DNA from: Odobenus rosmarus divergens
Lineage: Eukaryota > Chordata > Mammalia > Carnivora > Odobenidae
Length of the DNA: 64,000 bases
Reading direction: 5' to 3'
NCBI RefSeq assembly: GCF_000321225.1
Contig: NW_004451008.1
Coordinates: 1,848,040 to 1,912,039, forward strand
In this document: piece after piece, positions 11,299 through 22,808 of the stretch
How positions within the stretch are numbered: the stretch's first letter is position 1
Layout of the letters: every line of letters begins with the position of its first letter
The notes under the pieces: model-generated
What the model was told of the DNA's origin: nothing
The model's input: the letters and a program-made list of their open reading frames with translations, nothing else
Databases searched by the model: none
Position numbers and translations under genes: made by a program

Positions 11299-12595
11299 TC
11301 ATACTTTGAATTGTATTCCATCAACCAGTTGGTCATTTCTAAAGGCTCCTTCCATAGCGAGCAGTCCTGAGTACTATATGCATGGCATCGTGGTGATGGC
11401 CTAGAGGGGCCCACAGCTAAGTGGGAAAAACAAATACAGACGACGTGCACTTGCTCTACCATGCTGCAGTATGACACATGTCACTTGAACAATGTTTCTT
11501 AAATAAATCTGATGTGGCTCCCACATGCCAGGGTTGACAAGAAAGTTGATTTCTGGCATATTCTTGGGGGTCCTCTCCCCTCTGCCAGACAGATGACCAT
11601 GTATAAGAGCCTCAAATAGAGTTGCACACTGGTGGCCCTTGGGCCCAATGAAGCCTTTCGAGTGTTTTGCTTGGCCCAAAGTGGTTTGTTGTTTGTTTGT
11701 TTGTTTAATTAAGTCAACTTTTAACAGCTGGGAAGTTTCTCATTAAAACCCAAGCTTCTCTTGAAAAAGCATAAGATCTAGCAACACTTGGATTGGCATC
11801 GTTACAATGGCAACTGACATCTTAGAGCTTTACTTTTTCAGAGGGAATGCATCTCTCCCTAATTAGAGGTGAACCTTTGGCTTTATCTTTAGCCAGACTG
11901 TATGAATTCAGGGAAAATGTCCTTGATGGCAGCTTTCTTATCATATGAATTTTAAGATGTTTATGGGGGAGTCTGAGAGGGGAACTGAATGTTTTGTAAT
12001 TACTTGAAATAATATATTTTAGATTGATAAATGTAAGTTTCTGGACTTTAGGTATTAATTTTAGCCTAGCCATCTACCTAGCTAGGACCCAGCATGCTTT
12101 GATATTTCACTGGGAGAAGTGTTTTGTTTCCAGACCCAGACAAATCACTTAGAAATGTTATCTTCTTTTCCCCTAAGGGCATTCAAGTTGGTGACTCTGG
12201 ATCTTACTGTGATGTATCGGTGGCCTGGCTTTCTGAGGAAAAGTGTTCTGATTTGTAGAGTTTGCCATTTCCATGTGGAAATACTCCCACTATAGCCAAA
12301 TGCAGTTGACTTGCAACATTTCTGAAATTTTAGCAATTGACTCTTCTGACCCAGTATAAGCAAACTCAGCACACCAGGTCTCTCTAATTCTAGAACATGG
12401 GAACATGAAAATGTTGTTACTTTCCTCTACTCTGAACTCTATGGAGGAGTCAGAAGAAATAGGAAATATGAACCATGCCTGCCTTCAGGGGAATTTTGGT
12501 CTAGTTCAGGAGATAAAGCTAACACCTTTGAAACACTTTGAGAGTTTTTCAAGAAGAATCAATGCCTTCTCTAGCATCTCTACCTGAACATCCAA
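11299..12595. other. Unassigned; short (GTTT)n near 11690-11705
   Basis: No coding or repeat assignment possible apart from the short simple repeat. Confidence 0.4.
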
Positions 12596-12599
12596 TAAC

Positions 12600-12939
12600 A
12601 ATATCAAACTCACCAAATCCAAAATAGTTTTCTTGGATTTCCTCCCCAAGCTGTACAGCATTTCCCCAATCTCCTCACTTCAATAAATAACTTCCACCCA
12701 GTTCTCAGGCTAAAAGATAAGGAGTCACCCTTGATTCCTTATTTCTCAACCCCCTTGTCCAATCCAGAAACAAGTATTATATGTCCACCTCCAAAATTTG
12801 TCTTAAACCATCCACTTCCTGGCATCCCCCTGCAATAACCCTCATCCAGCCCCTTTTTTATACTTCTCCTGCCACCAGGTTTCCAAGTTCTCCACTCTCC
12901 CTCACCATCCACCTGTGCCAGCTATTTTTTTTTAAGATT

Positions 12940-12978
<39 letters not shown>

Positions 12979-13510
12979 TTTGACAGAGAGAGACACAGTG
13001 AGAGCGGGAACACAAGCAGCGGGGAGTGGGAGAGGGAGAAGCAGGCTTCCCACTGAGCAGGGAGCCCGATGCGGGACTTGATCCCAGGACCCTGGGATCA
13101 TGACCTGAGCCAAAGGCAGACTGAACCACCCAGGCACCCCAGGTACCAGCTATTTCTTTCCGGCCATCCCTCAGTGCTCCCCATAGTTAGCTCCTTCTCA
13201 TTCTTCAGAGAGCTGTTTGAATGTCACCTCTTTACAGGAATCTTCTCTGCCAATCCTAGCCTATCTAAAGTAGCTCTCCCTACCTGACCAGTAATTTCCC
13301 ATTCCATTAACCTCTTATTTAGCACATACTTTACTTGTTTATGGCCTGCCCCTTCCTGACACACACAAAATGTAAATGCTATGCGAGTAGAAACCTTTTA
13401 TGCCTTGTTTTTACTCTATGTCTTCTGCCTAGCACAGTGCTTAACACACAGTAGGCATTAAATAAATATTTGTTAAGTGAATGAATGAATAAGCAAATGA
13501 ATGAATGATA
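12600..13510 (+). mobile_element. LINE L2 3' end, split by a CAN-SINE
   Basis: Left part: 'gtcacccttgattccttatt' reads as a broken version of the conserved GVxLDSxLS motif near the C-terminus of L2/CR1 reverse transcriptase. Right part (13156-13510): 'gcctagcacagtgcttaaca', 'cagtaggcattaaataaata' and a terminal (TGAA)n tail, the classic L2 3' end. The SINE at 12928-13140 interrupts it. No functional frame remains. Confidence 0.7.
12928..13140 (-). mobile_element. CAN-SINE with expanded (TTTA)n tail
   Basis: Minus-strand carnivore SINE. The tail-side TTTA tract is expanded to about eleven units (12936-12981), longer than in sister copies, and is a likely polymorphic microsatellite. A roughly 15-bp piece of the head region is missing ('ggcagactgaaccacccagg' in place of the longer cttaaccgactgagcc form). 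TSD ccagctattt at 12918-12927 and 13146-13155. Confidence 0.95.
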
Positions 13511-14175
13511 AAGGGGAGGGGAGGAGATCTGACATTTCAAAGTTCCTTTTTGGCTCTAACATTTTAGGAGTCAGTGGATTTAAGATTGTAATTTTGTACC
13601 TTCTGATGTGGGTCCAGCTCTTAAAGTAGAGCAGAAGTTAGTGGGGAGGCAGATAAATAAACGCAATCAGCAGCAGTCAGAGGTGACTCCCTGGAGGAAG
13701 TGGTAAATACATTGGGCTTTTCCAGCCTTCATAATTACTTACATAAAAGACATCTGTCACCTTACAAAAAGTTTCACCCTAATCTTTCTTTCAATTGCCA
13801 ACTACTCTATTTCAGATGTGACCATGTTTATAAAAACTTGATGGACACACTTTTCGGGAACATCTAGCTTCTAAACTGTCATGTCCTTAAATGTGTGTGT
13901 GTGTGTGTGTGTGTGTGTTGTGATTATTGGGTTTAATTTGACACAGATAGGAACATGAGATTCGACCCCCCTAGCTGGCTTGATATCTGAAGGAAGGATC
14001 TGTTCCACACCTCAGAGAAGACCCACTTAGGACAGGAAGTGAGTCATCTGTGTTCCACAGAGGACCTATCACAGTTTGGACTATACTAAATGTGAAACAG
14101 ATTAAACTGGAACGAAATCATTACATATTTGCTCCCTCCCACACTGTGGGATATTTCATAACCTCCTGGTACTTT
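13511..14175. other. Unassigned non-coding sequence
   Basis: Nothing recognised except the dinucleotide repeat listed separately. Confidence 0.4.
13892..13919. repeat. (TG)n microsatellite
   Basis: About 13-14 uninterrupted TG units. Confidence 0.97.
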
Positions 14176-14179
14176 ACCC

Positions 14180-14345
14180 TGATACTTTCAGGGCTAGAGA
14201 GATCTTCAGAAATCACCTGTCTGATCCTCTTACTCCATGGGGGGAAACTGAGGCCCAGAGAAAGTGATGCCTTGTCCAAGTTCACATAGCATATTTAGAG
14301 CAGGGCCAGCAGCAGATCCCTGGCCTGAATCCCTGTCAAATGTCT
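14180..14345 (-). mobile_element. MIR-like SINE fragment
   Basis: 'ggggaaactgaggcccagag', 'ccttgtccaagttcacatag' and 'gagcagggccagcagcagat' follow the reverse-oriented MIR core. Confidence 0.7.
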
Positions 14346-14383
14346 TACAGAAATCTGTACCTACAAAACCAAGTTTTGTTCTG

Positions 14384-14601
14384 TTTTGTTTAGAGATTGA
14401 GAGAGCCAATGCACATGAGAGGGGATTCAGGGGGTGAGAGACAGAAGGAAAGAGAGAGAGAGAATCCCAAGCAGGTTTCACGCTCAGTGTGGAGCCAAAT
14501 GCGGGGCTGGACACAGGGCTCGATTTCACGACCCTGTGATCACGACCTGAGCTGAAACCAAGAGTTGGACCGCTTCACCGACTGAGCCACCCAGGCGCCC
14601 C
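14384..14601 (-). mobile_element. CAN-SINE, diverged
   Basis: The minus-strand SINE ends in 'ctgagccacccaggcgcccc' and carries 'ggggctcgattt'-like B-box text. The AT tail block is absent and the body has a small duplication-like insertion ('gctggacacagggctcgatt'). It is older than the 6.2-kb copy. No convincing TSD. Confidence 0.92.
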
Positions 14602-15430
14602 AATACAAGCCGAGCTTTTAAAGAGAAAACCCATTTTATTCTTTTGTTTAACCATTCTTAGTAACTTGACGAACAATCTATTGACTATTTATAATTGAAA
14701 AATAAAATTGTAACAACTGACTTCTAGTTATATTGGGGTCCTCAGACATCCCAAAGGAATCCGGCCTAAAATGCTAAAAGACGTCTTCATATCATGACAT
14801 AGAAGACAATACACACAAATTTATAGCAGGAAGTAAATATTAGTTTAATGATCAGCCAAGAACTATATCATTTTAAAGACAACAGAAAGAACCAATTCTT
14901 TTCATTTTAACCTCTGTCGTTGAAATTCTGAGACCCTCTCTTGTGGTTTCATCAGGTTTGTTGGAGATTGAAAGCCAGGAAGGACACATGGCAGCCTGTG
15001 AAACTGTTACACATGGAGTCCTGGAGAAGGTGGAGGAGCTTTCAGCTGAAGAACGGAGAGAGGAGCTGGTGTGAGTTTTTTCATCTGTCAGATGAGCCGC
15101 TGCAGTTTAAAGAGTCACAGAGTTTCAAGACACATACACCTCAGCATCTTGGTGCCTGACGGGCAGACAGGAATCTCTTGTTCAGTCTCCCTCCACCTGG
15201 TGTGAAAAGATGCTTGCGGGCTCTCTCACATGGCAGGAAGAATTAGAAACACAACCTCACTCTTCACGGTCCCCCTGGACTGTGTCCTGGTCCCCCCAGT
15301 CACCATCCTGGAACTGACTTATCCACACCCCCAGCTCCCATGCGCCCCTGGTGTCAAAGAGAAAGTGCTGAGCCTGGAGTCAGGAGCCCACCCACAAAGT
15401 GGAATATGAATCAGCATCAGACCCTCAGAC
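14602..15430. other. Unassigned non-coding sequence
   Basis: A 72-codon frame (14941-15159) is present but matches nothing I know. No repeat recognised. Confidence 0.4.
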
Positions 15431-15431
15431 C

Positions 15432-15600
15432 AGTGCTTCTCAAACTTGAGGTGTCCAGGAATGGCCTGGGGTGCTTTCTGAAATGTGGACTCCTGGGCCC
15501 GCTTCCAGAGCACCTAATTTCATAAGTCCAGGATTGTTCCCAAGAATCAGAATTTTAACCAGTACTCCTCGCTGATCCTGATACTAGAGGTGGAGCAAAC
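15432..15600 (+). mobile_element. MER5A-like hAT-Charlie DNA transposon remnant
   Basis: 'cagtgcttctcaaacttgag' opens the element as in the MER5 consensus, followed by a 'ggggtgctttctgaaatgtg' and 'gactcctgggcccgcttcca' core. It is a non-autonomous, long-dead element and the far inverted repeat is not clear. Confidence 0.65.
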
Positions 15601-17030
15601 ACATCAACACTCTGTCAGCCGCGGGCAAGTCGTCCTCTGTTCTTTAAGCCCTAATTCCCCTTGTGTGGAACAAGGACGCTGAACAAGCATCAGGCCTGAG
15701 ATCTCTTCCTGGTTTAGACGGTGGAGATCTTATGACTTGGGGAAGCAGCTGGGCCGTTGCCTTGTTCTGGGTTACCCCGGTAGCCCAAACAGGCCACATG
15801 CTCACGCAGCTTTAAACTCAGTACAGCTGCTCATTCACACTGAGCTCGGTGTGAACCATGGAGGGGCTCAGGTGCTCCCTGTGACTTCCTCCACACGGCA
15901 TGCCGTCCACAGCGCCCTCTCTGTAATGTGCTCCCTTCTTCGTGACTGCCGACTCTCCCTCAGATGGTACCTCCCCAAGCCACTGTATGTCCTCAGGCAG
16001 GAATATCTAGGAAGTGCCTGGCTCTCTAAAGCCCTATTCCTGCCTTGGATCTAGAACCCACTGCACCCACCCCCTCAAGCCTACTACAAAAGATGATGCT
16101 CCAGATTAACCAAATTGAATGACACACACAAAAAAACAAAACTTGAAAAGGGAGTGAGTTCTTTAAAGACAAGGGATGCTAGGCAGAGGAGATTTTTTTT
16201 TTTTTCCCTTAAGATATTCTGATGATTCCATAAAGCAATGAAAAAATTTAACATTTGTAAACACTTAAAATTGAAAAAAACAACTATCATACCTTGGCTC
16301 CAGCAAGAGGTTGTTCCCAGCCTCTGGCTCTCCCAGGCAATGGATCTTCTGGTTCTTTCCAATACCCTGAAGGTATGAGTTTCCCTGGCCATGGCTTCTC
16401 CTACCTATAATCACAAGTGCTTCCCCACTGGGCTCGGGTGTGCTCACCAGACCCTCCCGAAGGTCAAAAGACTTCCACAATCACCGAAGTACTTCTGCAT
16501 TTTCATTCTGGACCCTTCTTTTGAAGGTCTCTTGAGTCTTGCATTTTCAGCTCCAAATAAGTTACTCAGCTTACTTTGTTCATCTTCCCTCAGTATTTTA
16601 CTCCCATACACTTTCAGGTGCAGGTGGTTAGGCTCTTGACCAGAGCACAATATATATGCTCTGGAAAGAGGGGGCCCTGGGGAGGAAAAACACAAGTTGC
16701 CAAAAGACTCTCCATTCTCAAAGTACAGTTGAAGTGCCCATTGGCTGAAAGCCACCTATAGTGTAGGTCAGAAAGGGCACAGTCAAGTTTTTTTAGCTCT
16801 TATTTGTTGAGAGAATACCCTAGCTCTCCAATCCCAGGTAGAAATATTTATGATATGATATGTATAATATGGTATGTTTCAAGGAAAAAAATCTCATAGA
16901 AATTAGGGTTAAAATGAATCAGCATCGTTAAATGGGGTATACCAGAAATTCACTGTCCTTTCCATGATTAAGAGGCAGGGAGTGGGAACATCTCCAGTGT
17001 TCCCAAACTGAGCTGATATAATTTCAGACA
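15601..17030. other. Unassigned non-coding sequence
   Basis: No gene or repeat family recognised. Short T-run at 16193-16205. Confidence 0.4.
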
Positions 17031-17035
17031 AAGGC

Positions 17036-17116
17036 AAAAAAAACCAAAACAAACAAACAAACAAAAACAAAACAAAACAAAAAACAAAACAAAGCAAAAC
17101 AAACAAAACAAAACAC
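17036..17116. repeat. (CAAAA)n/(CAAA)n simple repeat
   Basis: An irregular run of caaa and caaaa units, about 80 bp. It may be the decayed tail of a lost retroelement, but no body is visible next to it. Confidence 0.95.
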
Positions 17117-17845
17117 CTGGACATGTTTATTAGCTTCTTTGGCTTTAACATTTAGTAAATGGACTCTTTCTGTTTGGCTTTTTGAAACTGAACATGTTTT
17201 AAAGACACACTTTGTTGGTTTTGCCATGGACATCAATTCCCCTTCTTTTGGTCACAGTGCCACCCCTTTTCCTTTAGCAACACCGTTCCCCACCCTAGTT
17301 CCTAGACCTCCACCAGCTCCGGGGATGGGCTTGGACCAAAGTCAGTCAGAGGCTACTTCCCTTTCAGCTGCCTAAACTGTTAATGAATAATGACCTTTGC
17401 GAGATAAGCCCAGCACTCCTGAAAAAGTTAGAGAAGAAATGGGTCTTCATTTACCCTGGTGTTGCTGCCAGCTATATGGCCACCACATGGAGTGTGCCTG
17501 AGCATAGCACCAAAATAAGAAGAAAGCAAAGATGAGAGATGGGGAGCAGAAGGGACAATAGCTCATATATCTTGGGTGTCAAACCAGAAGGAAGCGCTGT
17601 CCCCAATAATATCCCCCCTTTTTTGCTTTAGTGTTTGAGTTGGGATTTTGTCACTTGCCACCAAATAATTCTATCGACTTCCCTCTCACATCATTACTAC
17701 CTACAGAGATCTCTGGGCTCCAGAAATCCCTGGTTGAGAATCATTAACCAAGCACCAAGGAGATCATAGAAATGTGTTTGTTATAAGCTGTACAATCTAA
17801 ACCCAGATCTAATTCAAATCCCAACCTCAAATTCCTCAGGTCACA
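17117..17845. other. Unassigned; possible old repeat fragments
   Basis: About 17460-17545 ('gctgccagctatatggccac') resembles the ancient repeat seen again at 49.9 and 57 kb. About 17700-17745 has a 'ctggttgagaatcatt' piece like a MER5-type end. Both are tentative. Confidence 0.3.
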
Positions 17846-17849
17846 GATT

Positions 17850-18050
17850 CATGTTTATTAGCACCTACCATGTACAAAACTCTCTCAGGATCTATGGCAG
17901 CCAGATGACAGCCCGCCCCCACGCCCCCTCACAAGCTGGTAAGAAAATTACAAGGAAGACCGAGGAGGGACAGAATCTTCTAGACGGGAATCTGGGAGAA
18001 CCAGAGAGTTTACTGGAGCTGAGCTTTGAAGGGACTGAGCAAGTCACAGT
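17850..18050 (-). mobile_element. LINE L2-like fragment
   Basis: 'tttattagcacctaccatgt' is the reverse complement of the L2 3' end. The following text ('ctggagctgagctttgaagg') matches the reversed L2 3' UTR. Confidence 0.55.
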
Positions 18051-18590
18051 TGATCTAGACTAGAACTCAACGTTCTGCCTCCCTGTCCAACATTCAACTT
18101 CAACACCACAGGGGTGAGTGAGTCCTAATGCAGGGCCACGCCTGGAGGAGAAGGGCTGCTCCTATTGTCCTCCAGGCCCTGCTAATGGATATGTAGGGGA
18201 CTCACGTGGAGACTGGGGCTCAGGCCACCCAGAGGTACACTGTGGGAATCACAAGACAAGGGCTGCATGCCTGTAAATTTACCTCAGAGTATCCAGGAAT
18301 TGTCAAAGAGTTGGATATCACAGCATGACACAATGTCAAAGCTAGCAGGGACCTCAGGAATTAATCAGCCTGCTCATTTGACAGATAAAGAGATGGGAAA
18401 ACCGAATTGGTCAGGAACTTGTCCAAGATCTCTCCTGCAGAGCCATTCCCAGGCCCGGGGCTCTGGGACTTTGACCGGCTGAAAGGAGATATCATCATTA
18501 TTTCGATTCCATCCTAGCAGCAGTGAGAAGGGGAGTCTAGAATTGAATTTTGATAGACGCTGCCTTTTATCTCGGTGAGCGTCCTGGGCC
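18051..18590. other. Unassigned; faint MIR near 18340-18440
   Basis: 'gctcatttgacagataaaga' with 'gtcaggaacttgtccaagat' suggests a minus-strand MIR. Otherwise nothing recognised. Confidence 0.35.
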
Positions 18591-18639
18591 TTGCCTTGCC
18601 TCAGCGCAGCCTTTGATTATCCCATGGAACGAGCCTCTC

Positions 18640-18800
18640 CTGGGGCTGAGTCATGCAGGCCTAGAGGACTTTCACTGGCTCTTTTAGCCAATGATGGTTG
18701 TTTCATTGGCTTTTTGGCCAATCACTGTAAAATCCCCATTAAAAAACCCCCGCTGGGGACGTACTTCCTCCCTGAGCTCCATGGGGGCTCCTAGAGAAAT
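18640..18800 (+). promoter_or_regulatory. Possible LTR-promoter remnant with three CCAAT boxes
   Basis: Within 35 bp there are CCAAT (18688-18692), its reverse ATTGG (18705-18709) and CCAAT again (18718-18722). An AT-rich TATA-like 'ccccattaaaaaacccc' follows (about 18733-18749). An AP-1 consensus tgagtca lies upstream (18647-18653), and 'cctccctgagctccatgggg' lies about 25 bp downstream. Spacing and order resemble a retroviral LTR U3/R promoter. I cannot assign a family, and no LTR ends (TG...CA with duplication) were found, so this is inference. Confidence 0.3.
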
Positions 18801-19039
18801 GTGGCTGCCCTCCTATGATAGCGGCTTGGGGACCAGGTCCCATTGCTTGCCAACACACTCCTCCAGAGTCTCTAGAACAAAATACATCAAAGAAATTATT
18901 ATTCTAAATACAAAAAGGAAGGCAGGGTATGCCTATGGGAAGGCTTTTTACCAAAGCACACGAAGGGCCCTAGGGTAGAGTGAAGAGGGAGCTGCTTTAT
19001 TGTCTAATAATCTTTACTTTCCATGTGCATTTTACCATT

Positions 19040-19235
19040 CACACCCATTTTCATATGACTCTTTTAAAAAACCTTGTGAAGAAGGCAAGACAGAATTATA
19101 TGATCTCCATTTCCCAGATGAAGTGACAGACTCGGAGAGAAGCAACCTGTTCCCTGTCAGCTATCTAAGAAGTGGCAGAACCTGGGCGGTTAGAACCCAG
19201 CCTGACCCACGAGTGGCCAGCGCTCATTTTATAAC
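19040..19235 (-). mobile_element. MIR SINE, nearly full length
   Basis: 'gatctccatttcccagatga', 'agcaacctgttccctgtcag' and 'cagaacctgggcggttagaa' with a terminal 'ccagcgctcattttataaca' follow the reversed MIR consensus. Confidence 0.75.
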
Positions 19236-19402
19236 ATCTGCAGTGTTTCTGGTCCACGGTCAGGTCTGAGTCACCAGTAGGGCTGACAAAGGATGAGAAA
19301 CACAGCCTTTGCAGGAGTAACAAGGGAGGGAGCTAAGATGGCTGGCTCCTTTGTCCTGCTTCATGAGCCACACCTCACACACAGAGCAAAGCTATTTCCT
19401 TT

Positions 19403-19582
19403 AAAAAAAAAAAAAAAGAAAGAAAGAAAGAAAAAGATTTTATTTATTTATCTGACAAAGAGAGAGAGAGCACAAGCAGGGGGAGCAGGAGGGAGAGAAG
19501 CAGACACCCTACTGAGCAAGGAGCCCATTGTGGGACTCGATCCTTGGACCCTGAGACCATGACCCGAGCCACCCAGACACAC
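19403..19582 (-). mobile_element. CAN-SINE with A-run/(GAAA)n tail and shortened head
   Basis: The minus-strand carnivore SINE has a tail side that reads as an A-run then (GAAA)n before 'aagattttatttattta'. The head side is shortened: 'gacccgagccacccagacac' skips the usual ggcagccgcttaaccgactga stretch. Near-exact TSD caaagctatttccttt / caaagctactcctttt (19387-19402 and 19583-19598). Confidence 0.93.
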
Positions 19583-19674
19583 CAAAGCTACTCCTTTTTT
19601 AAATCTCTGATATCAGTAACAGACCTGACTCAAGGAGGTAGTGTTATATAATGGAAATTAGTAACAGACACTGG

Positions 19675-20060
19675 ATGATGAATGAATGAATGAATGAACG
19701 AACAAACTAATGAATTTGCTCACACATTAATTTAGTGCACACACATTGATTATATTTCAGCCAGGCACTGAAGCTGGACCTGAAACCGCATCTAGGATCT
19801 GATCTCTGCCCAGGGAAACATACATTCTAGTAGGGGAAGAAACACACACGCAGACATACCATGACAGAAGCCAGAGTGCAGAGAGGTAGATGCACTCTAG
19901 AAGCCCAGAGGAGGAAGATGTGACTAAGCATCCTTCCCATGTGATCAGACTTGCAACCTTCTGTCGGCTTGAGCTTCCCTAGGGTAACAGGGACCAGCAT
20001 GACTCATCTTTCCATCCCTATCAGACATTACACTGGGAACATTCGAGATCACCAGTCAGT
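19675..20060 (-). mobile_element. LINE L2-like fragments
   Basis: Begins with a (GAAT)n run (19678-19702), the reversed L2 tail, then 'cagccaggcactgaagctgg' and 'acatacattctagtagggga' as in the reversed L2 3' UTR. Past about 19960 the match fades. Confidence 0.55.
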
Positions 20061-20745
20061 GCTTTTTGAATAAATTCTCCTGGAGGCGTCGTGAAAGGTT
20101 CTGCAGTGCAGGTGACCTGGGCCATGTGACTGAATCTGCAAAGCCCTCAAGCCTCCTGTCCTATGACAAGGACCCAGCCATCATAGCCTTCCCTGGGTTC
20201 TGTGCTCAGAATCATCTGGCCCTGGAGTCCTCTCTCACCTGCCACAGTTATCTTAAAAGGTGGAGTAAGATCAAGGCACAAGGAACATCACAGTCACGGT
20301 AGCCCCGCTCATCCATCAAGGTTGGAACACTTCACCTTGAACAAGGGAGATAAGAAAATAAAATAACCCTGACACAGCCTTATCACCTGATAATACAACC
20401 TCAGTTTTTTCCATTAAAATAACTGAGAGCCATAGTCCTGTAGTTCGGCTGATAAAGAGATCTCAGGAAACAAAGCTATTAATTTTTATCTCTGCAGTGC
20501 AATAGCACATTTGAGTGAATACAGTATATCCAAGGGGGGAAAATACTTTTTCTGACGGTGGAAGTTAGATATGAATTTTTTCCCCCTCCCACCTTTTGTT
20601 TTCTCTCACATTCTTCATCCACTAACCTCTCGGAATGTTTTAAACCCCGTGGTTCTGGCTATGCTGTAACGTTACAGATCTCTGTCCTTACTCTACCCCT
20701 CATCCTCGGAGGACTCGGTACAAATATTCAGAATACAACTTAAGA
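20061..20745. other. Unassigned non-coding sequence
   Basis: No gene or repeat recognised. Confidence 0.4.
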
Positions 20746-20822
20746 CACTCGAACCAGTTAATTGCCTCTCAAGTCCTCAATATTCCCTTCTGTAAAATGA
20801 GGGCTTAGACAGTTGGCCTCCA

Positions 20823-20910
20823 GATGCAGTGGGTGGCTCAGTTGCTCACGTGTCTGACTCTTGATCTCAACTCAGGTCTTGATCTCAGGGAGCCGAATTT
20901 AAAAAAAAAG
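20823..20910 (+). mobile_element. Short 88-bp CAN-SINE with exact 15-bp TSDs
   Basis: Plus-strand carnivore SINE that keeps the head ('gcagtgggtggctcagttgc') and part of the tRNA-related region. It then jumps to a poly(A) after 'cagggagccgaattt', lacking the B-box downstream half, the CT-rich body and the AATAAA tail. The insertion is bracketed by the exact 15-bp duplication gacagttggcctcca (20808-20822 and 20911-20925). The duplicated target lies in a MIR-like 'tgtaaaatgagggcttagac' stretch, so a MIR remnant (about 20755-20807) hosted the insertion. Confidence 0.93.
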
Positions 20911-20925
20911 GACAGTTGGCCTCCA

Positions 20926-22615
20926 CAATCCCCTCCCAGCTTCAATACTTCAGGATCGCATGACAGAGGGGGACATAGGACAGGTCAGTTTGAAGACGGG
21001 GGCAGTCTTTCTAAGCATGAGGGTTGCTAGGTAACAGCAGAACCAGGCAACGGGTCTTACTCATGCTTAAGGGGGCCCAGCTCCGGCCTTCACCATGGGT
21101 GGGGAAGTCCCTGGGGCCCATGAGCATATGTACCTGGAGCCTACATCTCCCTTCCAGAGCAAACTCTGGGTACCTGGGACCCTGAAATTTCCCACAGAAA
21201 TGGCCCAATGTCTGTTTCCAGGCCTCCTCCTCTCTCTCCTGGTTCTTCCTCCTCAAAGCCTATCACAGTCCCAGATGCACACTAGGGTAGGACTAGGGTT
21301 GTTCCAAGGGTGGGAAGTATGACTAATGCTCAGCCTTCACATCTTACTCTTCCCTGCCCGCAGAAATACTTGAGTGGAAACGTTTGCGAGACACTTGTCA
21401 TTGGTGTGCCAATGCCGGTTGATGCCAGTGTGTAGCATTGCTGAGGAGGGAACAGAGTGGGAGGGTGAGGGGAGGACCAACAGCCTCCATTTGTACTCTT
21501 ACCTGGCCTGCAAATGCCGGGGTGGGGGCTGCTGCCATAACACAACAGGCTGAGAAGGACCCATGTGGGGGGTTGGGGGGGAAGAAGAGCGGGTGCTCAA
21601 TGGCCAACTTTCCTAAGCCGGAGCTGTCCAATGGACACCGCACAGGCTGACCGGCAAACTAGGCTCCCTCCCAAGCTTGCCTCGGGCCTCACCTCTGGAG
21701 GAATTTGATTTTATATTTTAAGCGTGGGTCTTAGTATCTCTTCCACTTGCTTCGGAATAAAGCTATCTCAAAATCAGCTTCTTTATCACTGATACCCTAT
21801 TTCTAAAAAACAAAAACAAAAAACTGAAGAAGGCTTATAGTAAAACACCAGAGGGTCAAATATACAGACCTGCCACTGTATGAAGGAATGGAATTAATCA
21901 TGCCAGGAATGATTTTTACTAAATAGGAGAATAAAACAGCTCCGAGCCTCCTGACTGCCAAGGCAAAAATAGAAAGTGATGTGCTACCTGGTATTTATGA
22001 TGTGATCAAAAGTACAAATACCTATTTTTCAGAGGAGATAAACTTTTCCCAGGCAGGAAATTTGAGGAAGAGGTTTATCACCTGCAGGCTTATATAGGAG
22101 ACCGGAGACCAGATCTTCAACAGTGATTTTGCAGGCAAAATGCAGAATCATGCTGCATGAAACCATTTGTTATATTGACACTTGATAAAATCTGAGGCCA
22201 TGATATTAGAAAAAAAAATTGGGAAGTCATTGCTACAGGAACCTGAGCTAATACCATTTAACTGACCAAAATAGACACAGGAACAGAACTCAGAAAAATC
22301 AAAACAATGGACTATTTAGACAAACACTTCTCAAACTTCTTCATCCTGTGAAGAGAAAAATGGAATTCTACCCCATAGGATTTGGAGACAGAGGGTCAGT
22401 CATGCCCCCCTCTACCTCTGGGGCAAGGTGAAATTTATCTTTAAAATGTATTCACCTTAACTTGCTACTTGACAAAAAATTTGTGCTTATTTTGATATGA
22501 AATCAATTTTCCCAAAATCTTTGCCAACGTTGCTATCACTATGGCTTTTGAGTATTCTCTGGCGTTATCAAGTATCCCAAATATTTGGAAAACCAGGGCT
22601 GGCTTATATTCTCTG
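20926..22615. other. Unassigned non-coding sequence
   Basis: No family recognised. Several short open frames around 21.0-21.65 kb occur on both strands in moderately GC-rich DNA and match nothing I know. Confidence 0.4.
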
Positions 22616-22619
22616 TTAT

Positions 22620-22808
22620 CTGTTCTTTATAATAAACCGATGAGGGAGGCATTACCCATTTTAATGAATGGGGAAATTGAAGAACAGAGAGATTAAGTAA
22701 TTTTTCCAATAGCACATGGCACCCAAATGCATAATACTTGACTGAAACACAGATCTCCCGACTGGAAGGCCGGTCCCTATTCCCAGCTTCCATACTGTTA
22801 ATTTTATC
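22620..22808 (-). mobile_element. MIR SINE, nearly full length
   Basis: 'ggcattacccattttaatga', 'agaacagagagattaagtaa' and 'cagatctcccgactggaagg' follow the reversed MIR consensus. Confidence 0.8.
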
